From assembly GCA_024639925.1 (NCBI GenBank), contig JAHEGA010000003.1, positions 1 through 49,124 on the forward strand: DNA of 49,124 bases, in the 5' to 3' direction. Source of the stretch: Microbacteriaceae bacterium (GTDB lineage: Bacteria; Actinomycetota; Actinomycetes; Actinomycetales; Microbacteriaceae). Positions 24,330-33,337 of the stretch are shown piece after piece. The number at the start of each line of letters is the position of its first letter. The stretch's first letter is position 1. The translations under genes and the position numbers were made by a program. Under the pieces are notes generated by a model. It searched no databases. It worked only from the letters and a program-made list of their open reading frames with translations, and had not been told where the DNA came from.

Positions 24330-25916
24330 GGCCAGGTCGACCGCGCTCGCCTGGAGAAGTTCGCGAGTAAAAGACTCCTGCGGGCGCTCGACAACCTGCT
24401 GTGTCGCTCCTGACTCAATAATCACTCCCTGACGCATCACGATCACGTCATGGCAATAACGCGCAACAACCCCGAGGTCGTGCGACACCAGGACGATCGC
24501 CATTCCCAACTGTTTCTGCAGTGTGGCGAGCAGGTCCAATACTCGAGATTGGATGGGCGCATCTAGCGCTGATACGGGTTCGTCACAGATCAGAATGTCC
24601 GGGCGTCGGGCGAGTGCGCGAGCGATCACGACGCGTTGTCGCTGGCCACCAGAGAGTTGATGGGGTCTGCGAGACAGTAGTTCGCGATCGAGGCCCACCT
24701 GATCCATCAGTTCGCCAGCGCGCTGATCGCGGCCGCGTCGACCTCCCGGCTCTCGCTCGAGCGCGAGCGCTTCATGGAGTGTGCGACGAACACTCCAGCG
24801 AGGGTCGAGGGCGTCCCACGGGTTCTGTTCGATCAGCTGGATTTGTCCGCGACGAGGTCGGCGTGTGGCCTCAGAGGCCTCCGACCACAGCTCGCCGTTT
24901 AGCAGAACATCACCAGCATGTGGGGCCTCCAGGCCCATCATGATGCGAGCCAGGGTGCTCTTTCCCGACCCGGACTCACCCACCACCCCGAGAGTCTCAC
25001 CGGCTTTCACCACGCAGGATACGTCGGCCAGTGCCGGTGCGGAAGTGCGGTCTTTGGCCCCGTAGCTGTGGTGGAGACCTCGGCATTCCAGCACCTTGGC
25101 AGCACTGGAACTCGCCGGTGTTGAGCTCAGGGTCATGGCGCGACGCGCTTCCAGGATGCCTCGTGTGTACTCGTGCTGAGGTGCAGCAAAAAGTGTCGGG
25201 GTCGGGGCGCATTCAATGATGCGGCCCTCCTGCATCACGGCGATGCGATCGGCGATCTTCCTCACCACTCCCACGTCGTGGGTGACCAGAAGAAGAGCGG
25301 TGCCGTCGCGTTTGAGGCTCTCCAGGAGGGTCAGGATACGCTCCTGCGTCACAGAATCGAGGGCCGTCGTGGGTTCGTCTGCAATCACCACGCTCGGATG
25401 TCCCGAAAGCGCTGAGGCGATGAGCGCTCGCTGTCTCAAACCCCCGGAAAGTTCATGCGGATACTGCTTTTTCCGCACGAGGGGTTCCGGCATGGCAGCG
25501 AGCGCCAGTGCCTCGTCCACGCGGCTCGCCACCTCATCAGCGCTCGCAGCGGGATGAGCCAGGTGAAACGCCTCTCCCACCTCGTCTTCAATGCGCCGCA
25601 ACGGATCGAGGGACACCGCCGCATCTTGGCTGACGAGGGCCAGGGTACTCCCCCGCAACTCTCGCCATTGAGCGGGTCGATAATCCCGAACGTCGCGGCC
25701 GTCCACCATCATGCGCGAGGCGCCAAGGACGGCATCCTGCGGAGCCAGCCCCAGCATCGACAACGCTGTCAGGGTCTTACCCGACCCCGATTCGCCAATC
25801 AGTGCGAGGCATTCCCCCGCGTCGAGGCGGAAAGACACATCGGCTACCGCCGGCGCTGGGGCGCCCGGAAACGCAACGGTCAGGTTTCGGACATCAAGCA
25901 GCGGCTGACTCGTCAC
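24327..25916 (-). CDS. Fused oligopeptide-type ABC transporter ATPase (DppD-DppF in one chain)
   Basis: A 529-aa cytoplasmic ATPase containing two ABC domains in tandem. Domain 1: Walker A GESGSGKTLTALS near residue 37, signature LSGGLRQRALIASAL near 155, Walker B VVIADEPTTALD. Domain 2: VVGESGSGKSTLARIM near 310, LSGGQRQRVVIARALA near 430, ILICDEPVSALD. Both look catalytically complete, so the protein alone can energise the importer. The start is a GTG overlapping the preceding permease stop (GTGA), with GGGAGG upstream. A longer in-frame reading to 26060 would run into the permease gene and is rejected. It is the last gene of the SBP-permease-permease-ATPase operon. Confidence 0.93.
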   Translation of the reverse strand: MTSQPLLDVRNLTVAFPGAPAPAVADVSFRLDAGECLALIGESGSGKTLTALSMLGLAPQDAVLGASRMMVDGRDVRDYRPAQWRELRGSTLALVSQDAAVSLDPLRRIEDEVGEAFHLAHPAASADEVASRVDEALALAAMPEPLVRKKQYPHELSGGLRQRALIASALSGHPSVVIADEPTTALDSVTQERILTLLESLKRDGTALLLVTHDVGVVRKIADRIAVMQEGRIIECAPTPTLFAAPQHEYTRGILEARRAMTLSSTPASSSAAKVLECRGLHHSYGAKDRTSAPALADVSCVVKAGETLGVVGESGSGKSTLARIMMGLEAPHAGDVLLNGELWSEASEATRRPRRGQIQLIEQNPWDALDPRWSVRRTLHEALALEREPGGRRGRDQRAGELMDQVGLDRELLSRRPHQLSGGQRQRVVIARALARRPDILICDEPVSALDAPIQSRVLDLLATLQKQLGMAIVLVSHDLGVVARYCHDVIVMRQGVIIESGATQQVVERPQESFTRELLQASAVDLA

Positions 25917-26767
25917 AGGGCGACCTCCCGCCTTGTTCGCAAGTATCGCCCCAGCACACTGATACACACCACGGTGACGGTGATGGCAAGACCGGGGAAC
26001 ACCGCAATCCACCAGGCAGTCCCGAGAAAGTTTCGACCTTCGGAGAGGATGATCCCCCATTCGGGGGTGGGCGGTTGCGCCCCGAGTCCGAGGAAGCTCA
26101 GTCCTGCAGCGGTCACGATCGCCGTTCCCACCCCGATTGTGGCCATCACCAGCAACGGTCCCGCCGCGTTGGGAATGATGTGACGGAAGATAGTCAGTCC
26201 TCGAGGCACCCCGAGTGACGTGCTGGCGCGGACATAGCCGGCCTGGGCCACCACGAGCGTTTCCGCGCGCGCCACCCTGGCGTAGGCGGGTGTGGCCGCC
26301 AGAGCGACGGCTAGCGGAATGCTCGCTTCACCTGGGCCCACCACAGCAATCACCACGAGGGCGAGCAAAAACTCGGGAAACGCCATCAGAACATCGATGA
26401 TGCGCGAAAGGATCCCATCGACCATCCGTGTTCCCAACGCTGCGGTAACCCCCAACAGCACACCGAAAGCCAACGCAACCGTCGTGGCTCCGAGTCCTAT
26501 CGCCAAGGAATACTGGGCGCCGTGGACCACCCTCGAGAACACATCTCGACCAGACTGGTCGGTGCCAAAAAAGTGATCCGCACTGGGTGGTTGCAGCGTT
26601 GCGGAAGCATCCGTTTCCAGCGGACTGGAGGACGTCGCAAGCGCTGGCCACAGCGCCACGACAGCAACCGTGAGCAGTATTAGACCTGCAACAATCACTC
26701 CCGTCGGGGTTCGTCGTGAGATCGTGCGTTTCGAAACGCTTTTCACCACTCCCCCGAGCAGGCTCAC
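25913..26767 (-). CDS. Oligopeptide-type ABC transporter permease, DppC/OppC family
   Basis: A 284-aa integral membrane subunit with an N-terminal helix (about residues 20-45), the DppC motif FFGTDQSGRDVFSRVVHGAQ near 68-87 and five further helices. The cytoplasmic ATPase-coupling loop is PAYARVARAETLVVAQAGYVRAS near 160, followed by the EAA-like GAQPPTPEWGIILSEGR near 230. Both ends overlap neighbours by 4 nt (GTGA/ATGA). Substrate class (peptides, nickel, opines) cannot be set from the permease alone. Confidence 0.93.
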   Translation of the reverse strand: MSLLGGVVKSVSKRTISRRTPTGVIVAGLILLTVAVVALWPALATSSSPLETDASATLQPPSADHFFGTDQSGRDVFSRVVHGAQYSLAIGLGATTVALAFGVLLGVTAALGTRMVDGILSRIIDVLMAFPEFLLALVVIAVVGPGEASIPLAVALAATPAYARVARAETLVVAQAGYVRASTSLGVPRGLTIFRHIIPNAAGPLLVMATIGVGTAIVTAAGLSFLGLGAQPPTPEWGIILSEGRNFLGTAWWIAVFPGLAITVTVVCISVLGRYLRTRREVAL

Positions 26768-27699
26768 GAGAGCGCTCCCTGCGCGAGGCGAAGGCGGGGA
26801 TCGAGCGCCTGATAGCTGAGATCCACGAGCACGCTCACCACGGCAAAGACCGCGGCGGCAACAACCACCACGCCCAGTACCACCGGAAGATCGCGACCGA
26901 TAATCGCGCGGATCGCAACTTGCCCAAGGCCCGGTCTCGCAAACACGGTTTCCACGAGGACCGCTCCGCCGAGCAGTGACCCGACCAGATAGCCACCCAA
27001 GGTGACAGTGTCAATGGCGGCGTGCCGGAGGGTGTGCCTGGTGACCAATCCCGCCGGGGTGTTGCCGCGGGCGCGAGCGGTCAGCGCGAAAGGCTGCCTC
27101 TCCGCGTGATCAAGCCCTTGTCGAAGCACCTGGCTCATGATCCCGGCAACGGGCAAGGCAAGGGTTACTGCGGGCAACACCAGAGCGGAAAAGCCCGTGC
27201 TTGCCGTGACGGGGAACCATCCCAACTGGAAAGAAAACACCGCCAACAGGAGGAGACCTACCCAGAACGTGGGTGAGGAAATAACGACGAGCTCAACGAG
27301 CGAAATCACCCGATTGGCTCTGCGGCCTCGGCCAAACAGCGCGGCCGACAGCGCCAACACGATTGCCACCAGCATCGCCGCGACACTCAGCTGCAGGGTC
27401 GGAAGTGCCTGATCGGCAATGATCTCTCCTACCGGAGACCTCAGTTGATACGAAGTCCCCAAGTCGCCCGTGGCCAGTCGCCCCAGGTACAAGAGGTACT
27501 GAATCAGCGGCGGGTTATCGAGCCCCCACTCGGCACGGATATCCGCGCGGACACTCTCGGAGACGCGTGCCTGCACGCCCAACATGACATCGACCGGGTC
27601 CCCCGGTATTAGGCGCAGGGCGATAAAGCCAGCGGTTGCTGCGCCCCACACCACCAGTACGACCCGGAGGAGTGCGCGGGCAACCGCCCTCAGTGTCAC
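26764..27699 (-). CDS. Oligopeptide-type ABC transporter permease, DppB/OppB family
   Basis: A 311-aa integral membrane subunit, partner of the DppC-type permease. It shows the DppB N-terminal pattern (GFIALRLIPGDPVDVMLG near residue 24) and six helices, with QYLLYLGRLATGDLGTSYQLR near 63. The coupling loop contains RQGLDHAERQPFALTARARGNTP near 200, and GGAVLVETVFARPGLGQVAIRAI lies near 245. It starts with a GTG overlapping the binding-protein stop and ends overlapping the next permease. Confidence 0.93.
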   Translation of the reverse strand: MTLRAVARALLRVVLVVWGAATAGFIALRLIPGDPVDVMLGVQARVSESVRADIRAEWGLDNPPLIQYLLYLGRLATGDLGTSYQLRSPVGEIIADQALPTLQLSVAAMLVAIVLALSAALFGRGRRANRVISLVELVVISSPTFWVGLLLLAVFSFQLGWFPVTASTGFSALVLPAVTLALPVAGIMSQVLRQGLDHAERQPFALTARARGNTPAGLVTRHTLRHAAIDTVTLGGYLVGSLLGGAVLVETVFARPGLGQVAIRAIIGRDLPVVLGVVVVAAAVFAVVSVLVDLSYQALDPRLRLAQGALS

Positions 27700-29330
27700 T
27701 CGCCTACGGTTACGCCATAAAACAGAGCTCGACCATAAAGGTCAAACTCCAGACCACTCACGGCATCACTGGCAACAGTAATTTCCGAGGGGACATACAG
27801 CGGAACAATGAGGTTCTCTGCGGCATTCCAGCGTTGGATGCGCTCGTACAGTGCCTGCCGTGCAGAAGGACTGCTGGTGGCCACCGCTTCACTGAGCCAC
27901 TGGTCGACCTCAGGCTTGGTGACAGTGGACACCGTCTGATAGCCGCCAGTCTGGAGGTGGCTGCGCAACACATCGGCATCGGGACCCGAGAACGCCCAGT
28001 CCGTCAGGTCGAAGTCACGGGGACCATAAAACTCCATGTATTGCGCTGGCTCGAGCACCTCCCGAACAAGCTCAAACCCGATGTCTTTGAGATCTGACTG
28101 GATGAAGTTTGCCAGGCTTGCCCGATCATCGGGAACCGGTGTGTACGCAATCCATCGGGCGCTCAAACGCTCGCCGTCCTTAGTGCGATACCCCTCATCG
28201 TCGCGTTCGGTCCAGCCAGCACTGTCTAAGAGCTGGTTGGCGCGCTCGGCGTCATAGGGCCACGAGTTCTCCAGGGAGGCATCGTACGAATTGGGGGTGG
28301 TGGGCCCGAGGATGCTCCAGGCCCGGCTGAACTGGCCAAGGTAAATGCTCTCAATGGCGGGCTGTGCATCGAATCCGATGCTGAACGCTTCTCGAACACG
28401 GTCATCGGCAAAGACACCGTCAGCCTCGTTGATGTAAAGCGAGTAGGGCACCCCGGGCATCTCAATCGAATAGGTCTCAATTCCCTCAGACACCTGCGCT
28501 GCCATGTCCGGGGTGAAGTCAGCGGCAACATCAGCGTCGCCACTGTTGATCGCTCCGAGGCGGGACGCCGTTTCCGGCAAGATTCGAATCACGAGGGTGT
28601 CCGACGCCGCCACACCGCTATGGTCAGCATTCGCCGGCGCCCAGTCATAGTCGGGGTTGGCTTCAAAAACCAGTTCCTGGTCGGGCGTGTAGTCGGTGAG
28701 AATGAAGGGACCCGTTCCGACCGTGACACCCGGGCCGCCGGCTTTGAGCTGGTCTGCGCTGTCCGCAAGCACCAGTGGGGAATAGAAACCCAGCTGCGCG
28801 AGGCTCAGCCCCTGCAGGAATGGCGCGTAGGGCTGAGTGAAGGAGACGGCAACTTCGTATTCACCGAGCACCTCGGTTCCCGCGTAGTAGCCGCCCTCTT
28901 CGGCGTACCCGATCAGGCTTGCGGCCTGAGCGGATGCTGTTTCTGGGGCGACGACGTGATCGAAGTTTGCCTTCACAGCCTCAGCGTTGAAGGGCTCTCC
29001 GTCGTGAAAGGTGACGTCCTCCCGAAGTTGGAAGGTGTACGTCAGCTCGTCCTCGGAAATCGTCCAGGAGCTTGCCAGCCAGGGGACAAAGGCGCCCGAC
29101 TCATCTTGTGCCACGAGCGAGTCGAAAGCGTTCCGCAACACCAAGGAGGCGACATCCAGCTGGCTGGAGTGAATGTCCATGTGGCCGGAGCTCAAGTTCG
29201 CGCCCTCAATGGCGAAGGTGACACTCGTGGGCGCCGAAGTGTCATCGGTCGCGCACGCCCCCAACGTCGTGACGAGAGCAGCTCCCGCTGCCAGGGACAT
29301 CATCGTGCGAAATAGCGTGCGCTGGGGCAT
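27696..29330 (-). CDS. Solute-binding lipoprotein of a peptide/nickel-type ABC importer (family 5)
   Basis: A 544-aa extracytoplasmic binding protein. MPQRTLFRTMMSLAAGAALV is the signal, and LGAC near residue 26 is a good lipobox. The SBP family 5 body begins TFAIEGANLSSGHMD, with the conserved YTFQLREDVTFHDGEPFNAEAV near 105 and GTGPFILTDYTPDQEL near 205. RDFDLTDWAFSGPDADVL lies near 440. The start at 29330 is chosen over a frame opening at 29375 because the lipoprotein signal begins there; the ribosome site is only AAAGAG. It heads a complete importer operon and is divergent from a TetR gene. The ligand is unknown; peptides are the default guess. Confidence 0.92.
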   Translation of the reverse strand: MPQRTLFRTMMSLAAGAALVTTLGACATDDTSAPTSVTFAIEGANLSSGHMDIHSSQLDVASLVLRNAFDSLVAQDESGAFVPWLASSWTISEDELTYTFQLREDVTFHDGEPFNAEAVKANFDHVVAPETASAQAASLIGYAEEGGYYAGTEVLGEYEVAVSFTQPYAPFLQGLSLAQLGFYSPLVLADSADQLKAGGPGVTVGTGPFILTDYTPDQELVFEANPDYDWAPANADHSGVAASDTLVIRILPETASRLGAINSGDADVAADFTPDMAAQVSEGIETYSIEMPGVPYSLYINEADGVFADDRVREAFSIGFDAQPAIESIYLGQFSRAWSILGPTTPNSYDASLENSWPYDAERANQLLDSAGWTERDDEGYRTKDGERLSARWIAYTPVPDDRASLANFIQSDLKDIGFELVREVLEPAQYMEFYGPRDFDLTDWAFSGPDADVLRSHLQTGGYQTVSTVTKPEVDQWLSEAVATSSPSARQALYERIQRWNAAENLIVPLYVPSEITVASDAVSGLEFDLYGRALFYGVTVGE

Positions 29331-29386
29331 GGGGTCTCTTTCGGAGGAGAAGAACTGAACCACGCCAGCGTACATTAACTAGACTG

Positions 29387-29394
29387 AGTATAAG
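29387..29394. promoter_or_regulatory. Shared TATA core of the divergent importer and tetR promoters
   Basis: Within the 85-bp divergent spacer, AGTATAAG reads TATAAG on the plus strand (tetR side) and TATACT on the minus strand (importer side), both good -10 hexamers sharing the same four base pairs. Any TetR binding here would act on both directions. No convincing palindrome could be confirmed. Confidence 0.45.
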
Positions 29395-29415
29395 AATTCG
29401 ACCAAAGGCACAGTT

Positions 29416-30018
29416 ATGGCCCCCACGCATCGCGGGCGACCGCCGACATCCTCACGGGAAATGCTGCAGGATGCCGCCTTTGAGCTTTTCCTCGAAAAGT
29501 CCTACCCGAAAACCACGATTGACAACATCGCGCAGCGCGCGGGGGTCAGCCGGGCAACGTTTTTCAACTATTTCCCCACCAAGAGCGATGTTTTCTGGGT
29601 TGAATTGGACGAAGCACTGGAGGCCCTGAGCGTCGAATTGCGCCAACACTCCCCCACAGGGTCGCCCGCACACGCGCTTGAGGCGCTTCGTGCATCTCTG
29701 CTGACGGTGGCGTCCTCGATGGGTGCGGACCGGGTGCCTTTTGCTCTCACTCAATCAGATTTACTCGGGAACACCGGTGATCTTCAGGCCTCGGCGCTGA
29801 CGCGCTTTAGTGCCCTCACAGCCGTGATGGCTAACTTTTTGGAGCTCCACAGGACTCCTCCGGCCACGGCAAGAACGACGGCCTACGCCTGCTTGGCTGC
29901 CGCTGTCTCGGCTGCGCAGCAGTGGGCGGATGCGGGGACCACCCGTCACGGGCTGGACTCTTACCTCAATGCCGCCATCGATCCGGTGATTCGCGGATTT
30001 CGCGGGGCTCTCACTTAG
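29416..30018 (+). CDS. TetR-family regulator, likely local regulator of the ABC importer
   Basis: A 200-aa protein starting MAPTHRGRPPTSSREMLQ, with the HTH at about residues 18-62 (AAFELFLEKSYPKTTIDNIA, then RAGVSRATFFNYFPTKSDVF) and a C-terminal ligand domain with no named family match. AAAGG precedes the ATG. It is divergent from the importer operon across 85 bp with shared -10 sequence, which makes the importer its likely target. The ligand is unknown. A T-rich hairpin follows the stop. Confidence 0.88.
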   Translation: MAPTHRGRPPTSSREMLQDAAFELFLEKSYPKTTIDNIAQRAGVSRATFFNYFPTKSDVFWVELDEALEALSVELRQHSPTGSPAHALEALRASLLTVASSMGADRVPFALTQSDLLGNTGDLQASALTRFSALTAVMANFLELHRTPPATARTTAYACLAAAVSAAQQWADAGTTRHGLDSYLNAAIDPVIRGFRGALT

Positions 30019-30020
30019 CG

Positions 30021-30047
30021 GCCGACAGCAGCCACCCGGCTTTTTTT
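30021..30047 (+). terminator. Weak intrinsic terminator after the tetR gene
   Basis: GCCG/CGGC arms (or the alternative AGCC-ACCC-GGCT) run directly into seven T residues at 30041-30047. The stem is only 4-5 bp, but the T-run is the longest in the region and lies just after the tetR stop. Confidence 0.5.
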
Positions 30048-30070
30048 GTACGATGGACACTACACACTGA

Positions 30071-30090
30071 GGCACCCTGGACACGGTGCC
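30071..30090 (+). promoter_or_regulatory. Hairpin GGCACC-N8-GGTGCC upstream of valS
   Basis: A perfect 6-bp inverted repeat 26 nt before the valS ATG. It could be a leader hairpin or an operator upstream of TATAGC at 30094. It does not match a T-box (no TGGNACCGCG). Confidence 0.35.
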
Positions 30091-30115
30091 GCCTATAGCG
30101 AAGAGGGTCTCGAGT

Positions 30116-32692
30116 ATGTCGCGGAGCATTCCAGAAAAACCCGTTCTTGAGGGTCTCGAGCACACCTGGGGCACGCGCTGGGAGGAACAGGGCACCTACC
30201 GCTTCGACCGCCAGAGCGCTCTTTCTCGGGGCAAATCTGATGTCTTTTCGGTGGACACTCCTCCCCCAACAGCCTCGGGGAGTTTGCACATTGGACACGT
30301 GTTCAGCTACACACACATGGATCTCCAGGCCCGTTACCAGCGGATGCGAGGCAAGGAGATCTTTTACCCCATGGGGTGGGATGACAACGGTCTCCCGACG
30401 GAGCGCCGCGTCCAGAACTACTACGGGGTGCGATGCGACCCGTCGCTTCCCTACACCGAAGATTTCACTCCACCGCTGGAGGGTGGCCTCACCCGTGATG
30501 GTTCGAAACCCGGCGACCAGGTCCCCATTAGTCGCCGAAACTTCATTGAACTGTGTGAAGAGCTCACCATTGAGGACGAGAAACAATTTGAGGACCTGTG
30601 GCGATCGCTGGGGCTTAGCGTCGACTGGTCTCTGACGTATCGCACGATTGACGATAACTCTCAGCGCGTCGCGCAGAAGGCGTTTCTGCGCAACTACGCC
30701 AGAGGTGAGGCCTACCGCGCGGATGCACCGACGCTGTGGGACATCACATTCCGCACCGCCGTCGCGCAGGCAGAACTGGAGGATCGCGAACAGCCCTCCG
30801 CCTATCACCGGGTGGCATTTGCTTCCGCCACAGGCGGCGACGATGTCGTCATCGTGACCACACGCCCAGAACTGATCGCCGCGTGTGTCGCGCTTGTCGC
30901 CCATCCCGAGGATGAGCGCTACCAACACCTCTTCGGAACTAATGTCACGTCACCACTGTTTGGCGTCGAGGTACCCATCCGTCCCCACCACCTTGCGCAA
31001 AAAGACAAGGGCACCGGAATCGCGATGGTCTGTACCTTTGGTGATGTCACGGACGTCATCTGGTGGCGGGAACTCGAACTAGATACCCGCCCGATTCTCG
31101 GTGCCGACGGGCGCATTGTTCGCGAGACTCCGTCCTGGCTGGAGAGCAGCGGCGCACAAGAAGCCTTCGCCGAACTCGCCGGCAAGACCGTGTTTAGCGC
31201 AAAAGCAGCAATGGTGGAGATGTTGGAAACCAGCGGTGACTTGCTCGGTGAGCCCGAGAAGATGACCCACCCGGTTAAGTTCTTCGAAAAAGGCGACAAG
31301 CCTCTGGAAATCATCACCACGCGTCAGTGGTACGTATCCAATGGCGCAAAGGATTCCGATCTCCAGGAACGCCTCCTTCAGCGAGGTCGAGAGGTGGCCT
31401 TCCATCCCGACTTCATGCGTGTGCGCTACGAAAACTGGGTCAACGGGCTGTCAGGCGACTGGCTCATCTCCCGGCAACGATTCTTCGGCGTCCCGATTCC
31501 AGTTTGGTATCCCCTCGATGACAACGGCGACCCGGTCGAGGGCGAAGTTATTGTTCCGGACGAAGCCTCCCTGCCAGTTGACCCCTCATCCCAGACGCCA
31601 CCGGGCTTCCGCGAAGACCAGCGCGGCGCCCCCGGTGGTTTTATCGGCGAGGTCGACATCATGGATACCTGGGCCACCAGCAGCCTGACTCCCCAACTCG
31701 CGGGAGGATGGGAAAGCGACCCCGAGCTCTACAATCTTGTGTTCCCCTTCGATTTGCGCAGTCAGGGACAAGACATCATTCGCACCTGGTTGTTCTCCAC
31801 GATGCTGCGGGCTGAGCTCGAGCACGGCACCATACCCTGGAAAAACGCCGGTATTTCCGGCTTCATCGTGGATCCCGACAGAAAAAAGATGTCGAAGTCC
31901 AAAGGCAACGTCGTCACCCCGCAGGCCATGTTGGATGACCACGGTTCTGATGCCGTTCGATACTGGGCGGCCTCATCCAAACTGGGCACGGATGCTGCAT
32001 TTGACCCGCAAAACCCCAAACAAATCAAAATCGGCCGACGCCTCGCCATCAAAGTGTTGAATGCCGCCAAGTTTGTCTACGGGTTTGGCGATGACGTGGG
32101 GGACGTCTCAGAACCTCTCGATCGCGACATGCTGGAGCAGCTTGCTACGGTCGTTGATCAGGCCACAAAGGCCTACGAAAGTTTTGACCACGCAAAAGCA
32201 CTCGATGTCACGGAGGCATTTTTCTGGACGTTCACGGATGACTACCTAGAACTTGTCAAGGAGCGTGCTTACACGGGCGATGGTGCAGCGCGCGTCAGCG
32301 CCATCACCGCTCTGCGCCAGGCGCTAGAAGCCATGCTGCGATTACTGGCTCCCGTCATTCCCTTTGCTACCGAGGAGGTCTGGTCGTGGACTCACGACGA
32401 GAGCATCCACCGTGCCGCGTGGCCCACGCGCGAGGAGTTTGTGCTCGCTGAAGGGGATCACAGCGGTTTGCTGGACTTAGCAAGCGAGGCACTCATTGTC
32501 CTTCGACGCTCGAAGACCGACCAGAAAGTTGCGCAAAAAACGGCTGTGCGCAGCGCCACTCTTCAAGCCCCCGCTCAGCTCCAGCAGGCCACAGCTGATG
32601 TGAAGGCCGTGGGCAAGATTGAGACGCTCACCTGGTCAGAAGGCGAGACCATCGAACTTCTCGAACTGGAGTTGGACAGCGATGGCGACTGA
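30116..32692 (+). CDS. valS: Valyl-tRNA synthetase, compact form
   Basis: Charges tRNA-Val. The 858-aa protein has PTASGSLHIGHVFSYTHMD near residue 50 (HIGH), GWDDNGLPTERRVQ near 88, an editing domain and KKMSKSKGNVVTP near 590 (KMSKS). The C-terminus ends soon after the anticodon-binding domain, with LRRSKTDQKVAQKT; the long C-terminal coiled-coil arm of typical bacterial ValS (about 950 aa in E. coli) is missing. It resembles the archaeal-type enzyme found in several Micrococcales. The start at 30116 has GAGGG about 9 nt upstream. The stop overlaps the GNAT start by 11 nt. Confidence 0.94.
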   Translation: MSRSIPEKPVLEGLEHTWGTRWEEQGTYRFDRQSALSRGKSDVFSVDTPPPTASGSLHIGHVFSYTHMDLQARYQRMRGKEIFYPMGWDDNGLPTERRVQNYYGVRCDPSLPYTEDFTPPLEGGLTRDGSKPGDQVPISRRNFIELCEELTIEDEKQFEDLWRSLGLSVDWSLTYRTIDDNSQRVAQKAFLRNYARGEAYRADAPTLWDITFRTAVAQAELEDREQPSAYHRVAFASATGGDDVVIVTTRPELIAACVALVAHPEDERYQHLFGTNVTSPLFGVEVPIRPHHLAQKDKGTGIAMVCTFGDVTDVIWWRELELDTRPILGADGRIVRETPSWLESSGAQEAFAELAGKTVFSAKAAMVEMLETSGDLLGEPEKMTHPVKFFEKGDKPLEIITTRQWYVSNGAKDSDLQERLLQRGREVAFHPDFMRVRYENWVNGLSGDWLISRQRFFGVPIPVWYPLDDNGDPVEGEVIVPDEASLPVDPSSQTPPGFREDQRGAPGGFIGEVDIMDTWATSSLTPQLAGGWESDPELYNLVFPFDLRSQGQDIIRTWLFSTMLRAELEHGTIPWKNAGISGFIVDPDRKKMSKSKGNVVTPQAMLDDHGSDAVRYWAASSKLGTDAAFDPQNPKQIKIGRRLAIKVLNAAKFVYGFGDDVGDVSEPLDRDMLEQLATVVDQATKAYESFDHAKALDVTEAFFWTFTDDYLELVKERAYTGDGAARVSAITALRQALEAMLRLLAPVIPFATEEVWSWTHDESIHRAAWPTREEFVLAEGDHSGLLDLASEALIVLRRSKTDQKVAQKTAVRSATLQAPAQLQQATADVKAVGKIETLTWSEGETIELLELELDSDGD

Positions 32693-33152
32693 GGTTGCCC
32701 TCACTGTTCGACCGATTGGCCCCGAGGATCGGAACCCATGGCAGAGCCTATTTCAGGCATACGGCGTCTTCTATAAGACTGATTTCACGTCAGACATTTG
32801 TGACAACGTGTGGGACTGGCTGATGAGTGACAATCATCCGGTCAGAGGGTTTATCGCAGGGCGAGGCGACAGCATCCTGGGTTTTGCGCACCTGCGGGCC
32901 CAACACGACACCTTCAGCGCCGGACCCTCCTGGTTTCTCGATGACCTTTTCACGACACCGGAGGCCCGCGGACAAGGTGTCGCCACCTCGTTGATTTCTC
33001 ACCTCAAGCACTACGCATCCACTCACGGCGGTGGCACACTCCGGTGGATTACTGCCGCCGACAATCACACCGCACAACACCTTTATGACTCGCTGGCTCA
33101 GAGAACATCGTGGGTCGTGTATCAAGATCAGGTACCTGGGAGCACATCATGA
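32682..33152 (+). CDS. GNAT-family N-acetyltransferase
   Basis: A 156-aa acyltransferase with the acetyl-CoA motif A visible as LFTTPEARGQGVATSLISHL near residue 88 (the R/Q-x-x-G-x-G/A core) and a substrate region that fits small-molecule or protein acetylation. It starts inside the valS 3' end (11-nt overlap), and its stop overlaps the next ATG (ATGA), so the three genes form one coupled unit. The substrate is unknown. Confidence 0.87.
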   Translation: MATEVALTVRPIGPEDRNPWQSLFQAYGVFYKTDFTSDICDNVWDWLMSDNHPVRGFIAGRGDSILGFAHLRAQHDTFSAGPSWFLDDLFTTPEARGQGVATSLISHLKHYASTHGGGTLRWITAADNHTAQHLYDSLAQRTSWVVYQDQVPGSTS

Positions 33153-33337
33153 GACTGGGATCACGGTTCTCCGTGGGAGATTCTCCCCGAGGCGTTCCGG
33201 ATGATTTCCTCGCAGCGCTCCGCGCTGCCGAGTCGGAACTGAGCGAGGAAGAAGCGACCACGCTGCGCTGGACCCTTACCTGGTTGGAGAACCGCCCGCG
33301 GGCGACACTCGATAACGGAGTGTCGGTAAAAGGTTAG
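33149..33337 (+). CDS. 62-aa conserved-looking small protein, unknown
   Basis: A 62-aa protein starting MRLGSRFSVGDSPRG, mostly helical in look (FLAALRAAESELSEEEATTL, then RWTLTWLENRP), with no membrane segment or cysteine. Its ATG overlaps the GNAT stop (ATGA), which supports real translation. The stop shares TTAG with the convergent clpX stop. I do not recognise the family. Confidence 0.65.
   Translation: MRLGSRFSVGDSPRGVPDDFLAALRAAESELSEEEATTLRWTLTWLENRPRATLDNGVSVKG

Noticed and set aside
29371..29400. TetR operator between the importer and tetR
   Set aside because: TTAACTAGACTGAGTATAA looks palindromic at a glance but fails when its reverse complement is aligned; only the outer bases match.
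30071..30100. Possible T-box upstream of valS (CGGTGCCGCC)
   Set aside because: It lacks the TGGNACCGCG core, a specifier stem and an antiterminator; only a simple hairpin is present.
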